The notes: generated from the sequence alone by a model not told the origin. A stretch of 64,000 nucleotides of DNA from Bacillus spongiae (GCF_037120725.1 NZ_JBBAXC010000007.1:124001-188000), one strand, 5' to 3'; positions 44,756-54,426 are shown, numbered from the stretch's first letter. Translations and numbers: made by a program.

Positions 44756-45314
44756 AAAGGAAATCATAATTGAATGCTCCATTCAGCTATTTAATCAGTA
44801 TGGGTTTAAAAAAGTGACTGTAGAGGAGATTTGCGATACATCTAATTCGAGCAAAGGGACTTTCTATAAGCACTTCTCAAACAAAATTGATTTGATTATC
44901 CATATAGTTTCTGCTTTCGTAAATGAGGGAAATGAACGCTTTAAAAATTTAATGAAAGAAGAAATTGGATTCGAAATGCTTGTAAAAGAAGTTTTGTATT
45001 TAAAACAAGATATAATGGGAAAATACACCATTCACTTTCTTACAGACTTGTATGAAAGTGATACCCTTGAAGTTCAAGAAATTTTAAATAAGTTGCATGA
45101 GGATTCAATAAACAACTCTCTTATGATGTATGAATTAGGGATCAAACAAGGGAAAATTAATAGTCATGTTACGTCAGATTTTTTTCTTTATCAATTAGAA
45201 ATTCTCGATAAAACTCGTACGGATCCCAGAGTAATTAAAATGTATCCTGACTTTAAAAAAAGAAACATGGTTATATTTAATCAATTTTTTTATGGCTTAG
45301 TGAAAAGAGATTAG
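44742..45314 (+). CDS. TetR-family regulator
   Basis: The protein has 190 residues from the ATG at 44742. The helix-turn-helix is at the N-terminus (KKEIIIECSIQLFNQYGFKKVTVEEICDTSNSSKGTFYKHFSNKIDLI). The rest is a helical ligand-binding domain. The start overlaps the end of the upstream membrane-protein gene, showing translational coupling. It probably represses this two-gene unit via palindromes at 44303-44337. Confidence 0.85.
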   Translation: MKISKKEIIIECSIQLFNQYGFKKVTVEEICDTSNSSKGTFYKHFSNKIDLIIHIVSAFVNEGNERFKNLMKEEIGFEMLVKEVLYLKQDIMGKYTIHFLTDLYESDTLEVQEILNKLHEDSINNSLMMYELGIKQGKINSHVTSDFFLYQLEILDKTRTDPRVIKMYPDFKKRNMVIFNQFFYGLVKRD

Positions 45315-45372
45315 AGACCTACTTAATTAGGAATCTCGTATATTCAATTAAGTTTTCGTTCTATGTGAACGA

Positions 45373-45591
45373 ATGAATTCCAAAATAAATAAAATTAAAG
45401 GGAAATTTCCTTTAAGAAATGCGTCCTTCGGTATTATAAGGTCATCCAGATTTATAGTTTACCTGGCTGGCCTTATTTTTATAGACTACTTTTTAGATAG
45501 TCGGGGGAGAACGCTTGCGTCCATTATACTGTTCACTCTACTTGTAGAAATATGTTTGAGGATGGTTGGAGGAGATGCCCTCGCATTATAA
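45373..45591 (+). CDS. Possible small membrane protein
   Basis: There are 72 codons: a basic start (MNSKINKIKGKFPLRN) and two hydrophobic stretches (FIVYLAGLIFIDYFL and LASIILFTLLVEICLRM). No good ribosome binding site precedes the ATG. The amino acid composition is protein-like, but no family is recognised. It may be real, a remnant, or chance. The following 215 bases up to the MBL gene carry nothing recognised. Confidence 0.35.
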   Translation: MNSKINKIKGKFPLRNASFGIIRSSRFIVYLAGLIFIDYFLDSRGRTLASIILFTLLVEICLRMVGGDALAL

Positions 45592-45808
45592 GCAAAGCAC
45601 AAGACGGATAGGGGATACCGACTCATCTATCAAAAAGAGAAACGTACGGAATCAGTGAATTACCTGAATGTGGAAAAAGGGCTGATACATAATGAAGCAT
45701 GTAAAAAACGAAGGAAAATGGGAAAGATGAACTCACTTTAAAAGGAATCATGATGTGAATATCGAATATAAAAAAGACACGTCCATCAACTAAAATGAGG
45801 TGAAGCAA

Positions 45809-46741
45809 GTGAATCCAGAGTTCAGCAGTAAACACTTTACGCTTAAAAAGGTTAGAGATGGTGTCTATGCAACAATAGCAAAAGAAGGGAGCGGCTCTGT
45901 AGCAAATGCAGGGTTTGTGGATTTAGGTGACCAAGTCATTATTTTTGACACATTCAATACACAACAAGCTTCTGATGATTTAAGATATTGTGCTGAAAAA
46001 ATAATAAATCGACCTGTTACACTTGTGGTTAATAGTCATTGGCACGGCGATCATATTCGAGGTAACCAAACGTTTAAAGATTGTGCGATTATATCAAGTC
46101 AGATGACCTTCTCCAAAATGAAAGACATTCATCCTAAAAGAATAAATAAGCAGAAAAAAGATATAAGAGGAATCTCAGCTTATAGACAATCTTTAGAAAA
46201 TCAGCTTCATCAATCTGATGGAGATAAATTAAAGCACCAAATCAATTCATTAATTGAACTAGAACAATCGTTGCCGACATTGGAATTAGTATTACCAAAC
46301 CAATTATATTATAAAGAAATAACATTTTACGGACCAAAACGGAGTGCAAAATTATTTACTTTCGGAGGAGGACATTCGCAATGTGATAGCGTACTCTATC
46401 TTCCAAGTGATAAAGTGGCTTTTATGGGAGATTTATTGTTTGTTAATTGTCACCCTACTTTTTTTCAGGAATCGAATCCAGAGAAATGGATTGAGATATT
46501 AAAAAAGATTGAAAGAATGGATATTGAAGTAGCAGTTCCAGGGCATGGTTCACTCGGAACGAAAAAGGATATTTTAACGCTGATGAATTACATCAGTCAT
46601 TTAATTTCCAAAACAAGAAAAGACAATAATAAAGAAGAGGTTGTAATGCCTACTATTTATAATGAATGGACTTCACCAGAGATTTATCAAGAGAATAGTA
46701 AAATAATAAAAGAATGGTTGATCCTTAATAGTAAGCAATGA
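45809..46741 (+). CDS. MBL-fold metallo-hydrolase
   Basis: The protein has 310 residues from the GTG at 45809, six bases after GAGGTG; an in-frame GTG at 45800 overlaps that site. The metallo-beta-lactamase motif is HWHGDH, with further ligands in GGGHSQCDS, FMGDLLF and PGHGS. A helical insertion (KDIHPKRINKQKKDIRGISAYRQSLENQLHQ) separates the two halves. Such proteins hydrolyse esters, lactones or thioesters with two zinc ions. The substrate is unknown. It is monocistronic. Confidence 0.85.
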   Translation: MNPEFSSKHFTLKKVRDGVYATIAKEGSGSVANAGFVDLGDQVIIFDTFNTQQASDDLRYCAEKIINRPVTLVVNSHWHGDHIRGNQTFKDCAIISSQMTFSKMKDIHPKRINKQKKDIRGISAYRQSLENQLHQSDGDKLKHQINSLIELEQSLPTLELVLPNQLYYKEITFYGPKRSAKLFTFGGGHSQCDSVLYLPSDKVAFMGDLLFVNCHPTFFQESNPEKWIEILKKIERMDIEVAVPGHGSLGTKKDILTLMNYISHLISKTRKDNNKEEVVMPTIYNEWTSPEIYQENSKIIKEWLILNSKQ

Positions 46742-46804
46742 CCATAAGAAATTTACTTAAACGGAGATGTATGTAAACAGAATATCAGAGGATTTTCTCT
46801 GCTA

Positions 46805-46836
46805 AGTAGCCCCGTCTTAATAAGAGCGGGGCTACT
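46805..46836. terminator. Hairpin between convergent MBL and MFS genes
   Basis: AGTAGCCCCG / CGGGGCTACT forms a perfect 10-bp stem. There is no T-run on either strand, so it may act only as a stabilising or roadblock structure. Confidence 0.5.
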
Positions 46837-46857
46837 AATGGTTGTATGTAATTTGTA

Positions 46858-48105
46858 TTATTCGTTTTCAGGAACAAAGGAAAGAATGACCATGCCAATA
46901 ATAAATAAAATGACGAGGCTGAATACACCGTAATTTGAACTTCCTGTCATTTGCGCGGTAATACCGACGAGTAGGGGCCCCATGATGGAAGCAAATTTTC
47001 CAAAAATATTATAAAAGCCGAAAAATTCATTTGAATTCTCTTTTGGAACGAGTTTGGCAAAATAGGAACGGCTAAGCGCTTGAATTCCTCCTTGCGAAGA
47101 AGCGACGAGCATGGCTAAAATCCAAAAATCAATTGTAGATTCAATAAAAAACGCGTAAATACAAACAAAAATATATACCGTAATGCCGACATAAAGCATC
47201 TTCTTTCCAGTAAAAATTTCTGAAAGGCGACCATATAGAATTGAAAAAGGTGCTGCAACAACTTGTGTAACAAATAGAATGACTAACAAGCTCGTTGCAC
47301 TGAGTCCAAGGTCAGTACCATAAGCAGTAGACATGGTAATGATTGTTCCAACCCCATCGATATAAAAGAAATAAGCTAATAAGAATAAAAATAATGGGCG
47401 ATAGTTTCGTATTTCTTTGAAGGTTTTACTAAGGCGTATAAAGCTATTCATAATCGGCCTTGGTTCTCGTTCAATATAATAACGCTGTCGAATGTTTTTT
47501 AATAATGGAATGGTGAAAATTCCCCACCAAAGGGCTGTTATGATGAATGAGAGTTTACTTGCTGTTGTTGTAGAAAAGGGGAGTAGGTCATTTTGAGATG
47601 CCAGGATGATAGCAATACTCATAATAAACGGGATGGTACTTCCAATATAGCCAAATCCAAAGCCACGAGCAGAGATTGTATTCATACGTTCATCTGTTGT
47701 AACATCGACGAGAAAAGCGTCATAAAAAATATTAGCCCCTGCGGAGCCGATTGCTGCAACTGTATAGCACATTAATAGAAGCCACCACTGAGTAGTAGGA
47801 ATAAAGGCGAGGAGTGCGGTGAAGCTTACACCTAAGGCGAAGAAAAATGTAAAGAATTTCTTCTTTAATCCATCATAATCGGCTATCGTTCCGAGTACAG
47901 GCCCAAGCATGGCCAAAATAAACGTAGAAATGGCAATCGTGTAGCCTAAATAAGCAGTTGAATTAACCGAACTTATACCAGCATTCGTTGCTGCTTCTTT
48001 ATAAAACAGTGGGAATACGGCTGTAGAAATAATAATGGAATACGCAGAGTTTGCCCAGTCATAAAAAATCCAACTATTTTCTTCTTTAGTCAGTTTCTTC
48101 TTCAA
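46858..48105 (-). CDS. MFS transporter of the UMF1 / Vps-Atg22-like family
   Basis: The protein has 415 residues from a TTG at 48105 with AAGGAGGA eight bases upstream; the longer frame from 48186 is not supported. It begins KKKLTKEENSWIFYDWANSAYSIIISTAVFPLFYK, the hallmark start of UMF1 family permeases. Twelve hydrophobic helices follow. Yeast Atg22 exports amino acids from the vacuole; bacterial members are uncharacterised transporters. Confidence 0.85.
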   Translation of the reverse strand: MKKKLTKEENSWIFYDWANSAYSIIISTAVFPLFYKEAATNAGISSVNSTAYLGYTIAISTFILAMLGPVLGTIADYDGLKKKFFTFFFALGVSFTALLAFIPTTQWWLLLMCYTVAAIGSAGANIFYDAFLVDVTTDERMNTISARGFGFGYIGSTIPFIMSIAIILASQNDLLPFSTTTASKLSFIITALWWGIFTIPLLKNIRQRYYIEREPRPIMNSFIRLSKTFKEIRNYRPLFLFLLAYFFYIDGVGTIITMSTAYGTDLGLSATSLLVILFVTQVVAAPFSILYGRLSEIFTGKKMLYVGITVYIFVCIYAFFIESTIDFWILAMLVASSQGGIQALSRSYFAKLVPKENSNEFFGFYNIFGKFASIMGPLLVGITAQMTGSSNYGVFSLVILFIIGMVILSFVPENE

Positions 48106-48279
48106 TGGAATCCTCCTTCGACATTCACGTCTTTCTATACTTCTATTGTACATGAAAAGTTGTCTAAAGAAGAAATGCTTCATCATTAAGTTTTGATGAA
48201 GCTAAAAAGTAGAGGGATTTTTAAATTTTATAGGATATTTTAGAACAGAAAAATAGAATAAATAAGTCATGTTAAACAA

Positions 48280-49812
48280 TTATCTAATGACAATATACGG
48301 CCTCATCATTTCGTAGTCCTCATGTTCTAGTATGTGACAATGCCATACGTATAGACCTGTATATGGTCCAAACACCATTATAATTCGAGTGATTTCTGCT
48401 GGGTTTGCTCGAACTGTATCCTTCCAGCCTGCTTCATTCGTTTCAGGTCGTATTTTCGGACCAGTTGTTACGACTTTTCCATTTTTTTCGTAAACATCTT
48501 GATCAAATGATTGACGATCAAGAATTTGGAAGCGAACAAGGTGTAAGTGAATGGGGTGTGTTGCTCCAGTCATGTTTATGAAACTCCAAATTTCTGTCGT
48601 CCATAATGAAGGGTTTTCTGTTATAGGTTCAGACCAAAAGCGATCATCTAGGAGGTGTATATTCCGTTTCACAGAATCGGGTCTTGTATTCAGTAGGAGT
48701 TTTCTTTCTGTATAAAATGGCTTAGGTACAAGCTTAGGTACATAGGATAATTTTTTTGGTATGTGACTTTCATCTAGGTTGGATAATGGTTTATTCACAC
48801 GAAATTTCATCACGAGACCATCGGAGGTAGGATCAGGAGGGTCTCCTTGTGGAAAAGGTGACATAGCATCGTTTCTCATCACAATTTCGTTCCCCGCTTC
48901 ATGAGAAAAATCTATGATAATATCTGCCCGTTCAGCAGGAGCAAGTAGTAGTTTATCAACCTTAACAGTGTAAGGTAGGAGGCCTTGATCTGTTCCAACT
49001 TGATAGAAAGGTTGCGCATTTGATAGGGAGAGACGGTAAAAACGGGCATTTGCTCCATTTAAAATTCTAAATCGGTAACGTCGAGGCTCTACATTTAAAT
49101 ACGGCCATATTTTTCCATTAACTAGATTAACTTTGCCAAAAAAATCAGGAACAACAGAAGGATTAATACTTGGAATAGGGGGGTCTGGTTGAGAAGGATA
49201 AAAAAGAGCTCCACTTGAGTCAAACGATCGATCTTGAATGAGTAATGGAATATCATAAGAACCCTTTGGAAGAGGGAGTAATTGCTCTTCTTGATCATGG
49301 ATAATATAAAAGCCTGCCAACCCAGCATATATATTTAATCTTGTAATTCCCATGGCATGGTCATGATACCAAAGTGTCGTTGCAGGCTGTTGATTCGGAT
49401 ATTCATACAGCTTAGTTCTAAAGTAAGGGCCTACAATCTCGAAATTATTAGTAAACCATGCCTCGGGATAGCCATCGCTCAAATCTGGTGTCACTCCACC
49501 ATGAAGGTGGACGACTGTCCGGACTTCTGGTTTGTCTTCTTCAGCTCCGTGCACCGTCGTGTCAATCGGAAGGATATGTTGACATGGTAATTCATTAGTC
49601 CATAAAACAATGATTGGCTCATATCGCGAGACCCTAAAGGTAGGTCCAGGATATAGTCCGTTATAGCCCCAAATGGTAGTAGGAGGTAAATCACGATGAA
49701 GCTTTTGTCTACACTGTCGCATGCTGACATGGTAAAAAGGCATCCCGTTATAGGTTGAAATGGGATGAATAGGCTCTGTTGAGGGGAGTGGGTCAACAAA
49801 TGGTTCAAGCAT
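48280..49812 (-). CDS. cotA: Spore coat laccase CotA (multicopper oxidase)
   Basis: The protein has 510 residues from the ATG at 49812 (AAAGGAGGG upstream); B. subtilis CotA has 513. All four copper-binding segments are present: HLHGG, WYHDHAMG, HPIHLHL and HCHILEHEDYEMM. The methionine of the last segment is the axial ligand of the type 1 copper. There is no signal peptide, as expected for an outer spore coat protein made in the mother cell. CotA oxidises phenolics and gives a brown, UV-protective pigment. A long inverted repeat lies upstream, between this gene and ywbE. Confidence 0.93.
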   Translation of the reverse strand: MLEPFVDPLPSTEPIHPISTYNGMPFYHVSMRQCRQKLHRDLPPTTIWGYNGLYPGPTFRVSRYEPIIVLWTNELPCQHILPIDTTVHGAEEDKPEVRTVVHLHGGVTPDLSDGYPEAWFTNNFEIVGPYFRTKLYEYPNQQPATTLWYHDHAMGITRLNIYAGLAGFYIIHDQEEQLLPLPKGSYDIPLLIQDRSFDSSGALFYPSQPDPPIPSINPSVVPDFFGKVNLVNGKIWPYLNVEPRRYRFRILNGANARFYRLSLSNAQPFYQVGTDQGLLPYTVKVDKLLLAPAERADIIIDFSHEAGNEIVMRNDAMSPFPQGDPPDPTSDGLVMKFRVNKPLSNLDESHIPKKLSYVPKLVPKPFYTERKLLLNTRPDSVKRNIHLLDDRFWSEPITENPSLWTTEIWSFINMTGATHPIHLHLVRFQILDRQSFDQDVYEKNGKVVTTGPKIRPETNEAGWKDTVRANPAEITRIIMVFGPYTGLYVWHCHILEHEDYEMMRPYIVIR

Positions 49813-49841
49813 GTTATCCCTCCTTTCCCTAAATACTATTT

Positions 49842-49890
49842 TTCTTTCATTAAAAATATCCATTTAATGTGGATATTTTTAATGAAAGAA
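49842..49890. repeat. Inverted repeat with 21-bp perfect arms upstream of cotA
   Basis: The arms are 49842-49862 and 49870-49890 with a 7-base loop; the inner part is TTAAAAATATCCA and its complement. It lies 30 bases before the cotA start codon. It may end the ywbE transcript or form a structure in the cotA leader. Confidence 0.7.
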
Positions 49891-49983
49891 GATGTTATGA
49901 CCTATGCTCCGTTTTTTTAGTGTAGCAATGTACATACACTTCAGGTGAAACCTCCTCTTGAATTTAAACGGAAGTCTAAGCGA

Positions 49984-50178
49984 TTAGACGATAATTTCTT
50001 TTACACGGCCAACTTGTCCGTTTTCAAGGCGTACTTTTATACCGTGCGGATGGAAACTTGCATTTGTCAGAATATCCTTTACAACACCTTCAGTACGAGT
50101 GCCACTTCGTTGGTCTTTCTTCAAAACGATTGATACTTTTTGCCCTGTGGAAATATATTTCCGCTCTTGTCCGTTCAT
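49984..50178 (-). CDS. ywbE: YwbE family protein
   Basis: This 64-residue protein matches the YwbE (DUF2196) pattern: GQKVSIVLKKDQRSGTRTEGVVKDILTNASFHPHGIKVRL. It is a small basic beta-rich protein of unknown function that is conserved across Bacilli. AGAGGA precedes the ATG by about 8 bases. The gene reads toward cotA but is separated from it by the long inverted repeat. Confidence 0.88.
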   Translation of the reverse strand: MNGQERKYISTGQKVSIVLKKDQRSGTRTEGVVKDILTNASFHPHGIKVRLENGQVGRVKEIIV

Positions 50179-50224
50179 TTATAGGTCCTCTTTTCATTTG
50201 TTTCCCTTATTATAATCGATTCAA

Positions 50225-50911
50225 CTAGATAATCGAAAAAAATGATCTCTGTGCATACGTGTTTTTTGGTTCTCTTCTGCCCATTTTTATCTCAAAATCT
50301 TTTGTGTTAGCAATAGCTGCTAGTGTTGCACCAGCGGTTTGTGCATAACTTCCAAATGCTTGAAGTTGTTCACCTAGTTTTTCTTTACCGCGTACAATTA
50401 ATGTTGCGGCAATGGCTTCAATAGCTGCACCTAAAGTCTGTAGAGTAAGACCGTATGTTGCAAGAGCGGCGTAATCTGTTTTACTTTGACTATATGCAAC
50501 AGCTTCAAAGGCTGCTCCCAATGATTGAAGTGAATCACCGATTACATCCAATTTTGTCCCTTCTAATTCTTCTTCACCTTCACCTTGAAGTTGGATTGCC
50601 CCTGCTACAGAGTTTGTTGTATTTCCAACAGCCTGGAACCATGCACCGGTAATACCCATTCCGTGTGCTTCACTTTCTGGTGGCATTTTTGAAAGCCCAA
50701 TTGCTTGGATAGAGTTCCCTGTTGCTTCTAATCCGTTTCCTATGATTACTAATTTAATTCCTGATTTTTCGTTTTCATCGTTTTCTGGAAGGGCAATGAG
50801 CGTTTCGCCAACTGCAGCGATTGCCGTCCCAAGTGCCTGCAGCCAGTTCCCGATGACTAACAGTAAATTTCCGTACACCTCCTCTGCTTCAGTTTTTCTG
50901 TAACGTTCCAT
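50225..50911 (-). CDS. Repetitive Gly/Ala-rich protein, probably DUF6944-type
   Basis: This 228-residue protein has no signal peptide and is built of repeated helical units of the type GNWLQALGTAIAAVGE, GNGLEATGNSIQAIGL, GAWFQAVGNTTNSVAGA, GDSLQSLGAAFEAVAY, GLTLQTLGAAIEAIAA and FGSYAQTAGATLAAIAN. Each unit starts with a small residue plus an aromatic or Leu-Gln pair and ends in Ala-rich helix, with a period of about 30-36 residues. This recalls a repetitive protein family of Bacillus spores or cells with no known function. The start is well supported by GGGGGTGAGG. It is monocistronic. Confidence 0.75.
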   Translation of the reverse strand: MERYRKTEAEEVYGNLLLVIGNWLQALGTAIAAVGETLIALPENDENEKSGIKLVIIGNGLEATGNSIQAIGLSKMPPESEAHGMGITGAWFQAVGNTTNSVAGAIQLQGEGEEELEGTKLDVIGDSLQSLGAAFEAVAYSQSKTDYAALATYGLTLQTLGAAIEAIAATLIVRGKEKLGEQLQAFGSYAQTAGATLAAIANTKDFEIKMGRREPKNTYAQRSFFSII

Positions 50912-51385
50912 TTCCTCACCCCCTTCAGTGGCAATACTATATTGTATTCAATATTTTGAAAATAGGTAGCACTCTGTTGAAATTGTGCTAATGTATACAT
51001 AGGAAGAAGAAAGTAAAAAGACAGGTGCATATAGGAAGTTCGAAGGATACGGTGGTTCTTGGTTATGGTTAGGCATTTGGTGAAGGCTTCAATAGGTTGT
51101 TTTCGCCATTTTCCATTCAAGTGGTACATAAATGAACCCAATTATTCCATTAAACTCAAAAGCCAAGATATCGAATGGAGAATAGCTCTATTCGCTATAA
51201 AATGATATGTGGCACACGACCTGTATCGAATCAACCATTTATACGAACATGAGGTGTGGAAGAGAAAGATTAATACATATCCGCCTTAAGGCGGAGGTGA
51301 AACCAATCGCAAGAGGTTAGAAGAGGTGATAAGCAAAATTTATAATTAAGTTAATAAATAATTAATAATTAGGAGTGAAGACGAT
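50912..51385. other. Intergenic region upstream of the MFS gene
   Basis: About 470 bases carry no supported gene. A perfect palindrome CCGCCTTAAGGCGG lies at 51281-51294 and is followed by GAGGTGAAACC, about 90 bases before the MFS start. It may be an operator or a leader hairpin. A minus-strand frame at 50857-51141 overlaps the neighbouring gene and looks like chance. Confidence 0.35.
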
Positions 51386-52639
51386 ATGTCGAGTGAAGCA
51401 CGCGCTTTGGTAGAGAAGGAGCAGGTGAAATCCTCTGTTTTTCGCAACCGGAATTTCCTTTTATTGTGGATTGCAGCGTTATTATCAAGTTTCGGAATTT
51501 CCTTTTTTCTTTTTTCACAAAGCTGGTACGTTGTGAGTGTGTTAAATCTGGAAGCATCATTGGGACTAATTTATATTGCATCTAGTATACCTAGATTATT
51601 ATTTATGATCATCAGTGGAACATTTGCTGATCGCTATAGCAAAACAAAGATTATGTTTATTTCTGATTTTAGTCGTAGTTTATTACTAGTAGGACTTATT
51701 CTATGGTTTATTTTTGGAAGTGTGAGTATTTGGACATTTGTCGTCTTCGCTTTCTTCTTTGGAATTTTAGATGCCTTTTTTTGGGCGGCAGAAAGTGCCA
51801 TTATACCCTCGATTCTAAAAAAGGAAAATTTAACTCGTGGTAATTCCATAATACAAATGACAAATCAATCATCCTTTATATTAGCTCCAATGCTTGCAGC
51901 ATTCATTATTTCGTTTGGAAACTTTGAAATTGTGTTTGGAACAACGGCTGTTATGCTTCTCGTTGCTTCTATTGCGATTTCCTTTATGAAAATTCCTAAA
52001 TCGAAAGCGGAAGAAAATGCACAGAATCAAACATTTTGGGAAACGTTTAAAGAGGGAGTTAAGTATGTGAAAGAATCCCGCATGTTAACGCTCATTATTT
52101 TAACAACCGTTTTTATGAATTTATTCATAGTTGGACCAATGACGATGGGGCTTCCCCTCTTTGTGAGAAATATTTTAAACGGTGATGCGCAAGATTTCGG
52201 TTTCCTTGAGGCTGGATTGGCAGTTGGCATGCTGATCGGTTCCATTGTGGTAGCAGTCTTAAACCTACAGAAGAATAGAGGTATTATCGGTCTTTCCCTA
52301 ATCGTCGTGTCAGGTGTGTTCTTTATTACTCTTAGCTTCTCTACAAGCATATGGGTTAGTATAGTTGCATTAGCTGGATTTGGTCTTTGTTTAGCTGGTT
52401 CAAATATTCCCATTGTATCTGCCATACAAGCTGCTGTAGAGGAGAAGGTTATAGGGCGTGTAATGGGACTTATCTCACTAGCTTCTATGGGGCTGATTCC
52501 CGTAAGCTATGCTATTACGTCTCTTGTTCTGAACGTAGGAATTTCGATTCATCATATTATGGCAGCTGGAGCGGTATTAGTTATGATGTATGCAATCTTT
52601 ATTATGTTTCGATTTAAGGAAGTACGTGAATTACAGTAA
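51386..52639 (+). CDS. MFS transporter (MFS_3 / DHA3-like)
   Basis: This 417-residue protein has twelve hydrophobic segments and the loop motif GTFADRYSKTKI after helix 2. It starts with VFRNRNFLLLWIAALLSSFGISFF, typical of the DHA3 drug exporter group (macrolide efflux-like). GGAG precedes the ATG by 10 bases. The substrate is unknown. It is monocistronic. Confidence 0.88.
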   Translation: MSSEARALVEKEQVKSSVFRNRNFLLLWIAALLSSFGISFFLFSQSWYVVSVLNLEASLGLIYIASSIPRLLFMIISGTFADRYSKTKIMFISDFSRSLLLVGLILWFIFGSVSIWTFVVFAFFFGILDAFFWAAESAIIPSILKKENLTRGNSIIQMTNQSSFILAPMLAAFIISFGNFEIVFGTTAVMLLVASIAISFMKIPKSKAEENAQNQTFWETFKEGVKYVKESRMLTLIILTTVFMNLFIVGPMTMGLPLFVRNILNGDAQDFGFLEAGLAVGMLIGSIVVAVLNLQKNRGIIGLSLIVVSGVFFITLSFSTSIWVSIVALAGFGLCLAGSNIPIVSAIQAAVEEKVIGRVMGLISLASMGLIPVSYAITSLVLNVGISIHHIMAAGAVLVMMYAIFIMFRFKEVRELQ

Positions 52640-52718
52640 GGACGGAAAAGGTGGATGTGTGGATAGTAAATGGTGCCAAGGAATTGTGGAATTAATTGAG
52701 TGAAAGTTGAAAATAAAG

Positions 52719-52746
52719 TAACCATGTACATAACCGTACATGGTTA
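52719..52746 (+). terminator. Hairpin after the MFS gene
   Basis: TAACCATGTAC / GTACATGGTTA forms an 11-bp stem with a 6-base loop and no strong T-run. Confidence 0.5.
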
Positions 52747-52817
52747 ACTCTATTGTCCATTCTGACTAGTTATCATGATATGAGTTGAAAGATATGTAAA
52801 TTAAGGAGTGAAGGGAT

Positions 52818-53822
52818 ATGGGGAAGAATATAAAGTGGGGAATTTTAAGTACGGCTACAATTGCCGTAAATGCCATAATTCCAGCGATTTTGTCAGCAAA
52901 GAACAGTGAGGCTGCGGCCATTGCGAGCAGTAACCCTAAGGTTGATGAATGGGCAAGGAAATTCAATATTAAACAGGTATATAGAAGCTATGATGAATTG
53001 TTACATGATGAGGAGATTGAGGCTGTTTATATTCCCTTTCCTAACCATTTACATAAAGAATGGGTGATAAAAGCTGCTATAAAAGGGAAGCATGTTTTGG
53101 TAGAAAAGCCAGCGGCTTTAACGAGTGAAGACGTGATGGAAATGGTACAAATATGTAAAGAACACAAGGTGCTGTTTATGGAAGCATTTATGTACCAATT
53201 TCAGCCACAACATCTATTTGTTAAAGAAATAATCGATTCAGGTGAAATTGGAGAAGTACGTCACCTTTCCTCCACGTTTACGTTTCCTTTAAATATACAT
53301 CAGCACACTCATGAATTTCGTTTAAATGCAAAACATGGAGGTGGAAGTATATGGGATGTTGGGTGCTATTGTATTCATGCTGCGAAAACGTTAATTAAAG
53401 AAGAGCTGAAAAGCGTCTATGTTTCCGGTAGATTTCATCCTGACCATCATGTTGACATGACTGCTACAGGCATTTTAACATTTTCACGAGACGTAACAGC
53501 AAGCTTTCATTGTAGCTTTGAAGAAAGCTTTAGAAATACTTATGAAATTCATGGAACAAAGGGGACAATTTTTCTTCCGAATGCGTTTTGCTCAGATCGA
53601 GTGGATGGTGGTTTGGGAGAAGTGACAGTTATGAACGGTGGCGGGGAAATCCGAACAGAATTATTCAAAGCTAATCAATATGTGCTTCAAATGGAGCATT
53701 TTGCTGAGTGTATCTTAGCGGGTAAGGAAGTGTGGTATTCCGGTACTGAGACTTTCCATAATACTAGAGTAATTGAAGCGTGCTATCAATCCCTAACGGA
53801 AGAAAAGATTGTTCACTTATAA
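52818..53822 (+). CDS. Gfo/Idh/MocA family oxidoreductase
   Basis: This 334-residue protein has an N-terminal Rossmann fold (KWGILSTATIAVNAIIPAI), the YIPFPNHLH segment and the EKPAAL motif, whose Lys contributes to catalysis in the family. The C-terminal half is an alpha/beta dimerisation and substrate domain containing GGGSIWDVGCYCIHAAK. It probably oxidises or reduces a sugar or cyclitol with NAD(P). AAGGAGTGA precedes the ATG. No sugar operon surrounds it, so the substrate is unknown. Confidence 0.88.
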   Translation: MGKNIKWGILSTATIAVNAIIPAILSAKNSEAAAIASSNPKVDEWARKFNIKQVYRSYDELLHDEEIEAVYIPFPNHLHKEWVIKAAIKGKHVLVEKPAALTSEDVMEMVQICKEHKVLFMEAFMYQFQPQHLFVKEIIDSGEIGEVRHLSSTFTFPLNIHQHTHEFRLNAKHGGGSIWDVGCYCIHAAKTLIKEELKSVYVSGRFHPDHHVDMTATGILTFSRDVTASFHCSFEESFRNTYEIHGTKGTIFLPNAFCSDRVDGGLGEVTVMNGGGEIRTELFKANQYVLQMEHFAECILAGKEVWYSGTETFHNTRVIEACYQSLTEEKIVHL

Positions 53823-54052
53823 TTGAAAGGGTCTTACATGTATAATGAGAACGGACAAGGCTTTGTTTTCATTTGATCCATAAAGAGGTTAACAAGCACT
53901 CTAGTAAACATTCATTATTATCCGTGTTAGTAGTACTTATTACATCGTATAATCAATATTTTTTATCCGATTTCCATTAGATTTCCTTCCTTAGTATAGA
54001 TGATAAAGTTATAATAGAAGAGAAATGATACACATAGAGTGAGGAAATGTGA

Positions 54053-54283
54053 ATGTATTTAACCGTGAAAGAAACAGCAGCCTATTTGTCTTTTCCAGAA
54101 GCTTGGATTAATTCTCTCATATTAGAAGGGAAAATCCGTGCCGTTCATGATGGGCAGCAATATTTAATTAATAGAGAGCAGTTTCAGAACCATTTAGATC
54201 AAGTTGAAAAGTATAAAAAGCTAATGCTTGAATATTTAAATGAACCAATTCCAGAAGACATAGATATTAAGGATGAAGATTGA
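54053..54283 (+). CDS. Small excisionase-type (MerR-like winged helix) DNA-binding protein
   Basis: This 76-residue protein reads MYLTVKETAAYLSFPEAWINSLILEGKIRAVHDGQQYLINREQF, the typical excisionase/HTH_17 winged helix. An acidic tail follows (PIPEDIDIKDED). No integrase or phage gene is nearby, so it is more likely a stand-alone small regulator conserved in Bacilli than a phage relic. A strong terminator follows. Confidence 0.8.
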   Translation: MYLTVKETAAYLSFPEAWINSLILEGKIRAVHDGQQYLINREQFQNHLDQVEKYKKLMLEYLNEPIPEDIDIKDED

Positions 54284-54313
54284 CCTCCCACATAGGGAGG
54301 CTTTTTATTTTTT
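54284..54313 (+). terminator. Terminator after the excisionase-type gene
   Basis: CCTCCC / GGGAGG has a 5-base loop and is followed by CTTTTTATTTTTT. Confidence 0.88.
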
Positions 54314-54426
54314 AACTGATTTCTACCCATTTACGGGAATAAATATGATATTATTTAGTGATTCGAAATATTCAACGGATGATATTTAATATAAAGTATG
54401 TGTATTTTTATAAGGGAGTGGCTTTT

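Noticed and set aside
50857-51141. 94-codon minus-strand frame
   Set aside because: It overlaps the start of the repetitive-protein gene in another frame and lacks a ribosome binding site; no transposase motif could be confirmed.
54053-54283. Idea that the excisionase-like gene marks an integrated element
   Set aside because: No integrase, attachment repeats or phage genes lie nearby; flanks are ordinary transporter and oxidoreductase genes.
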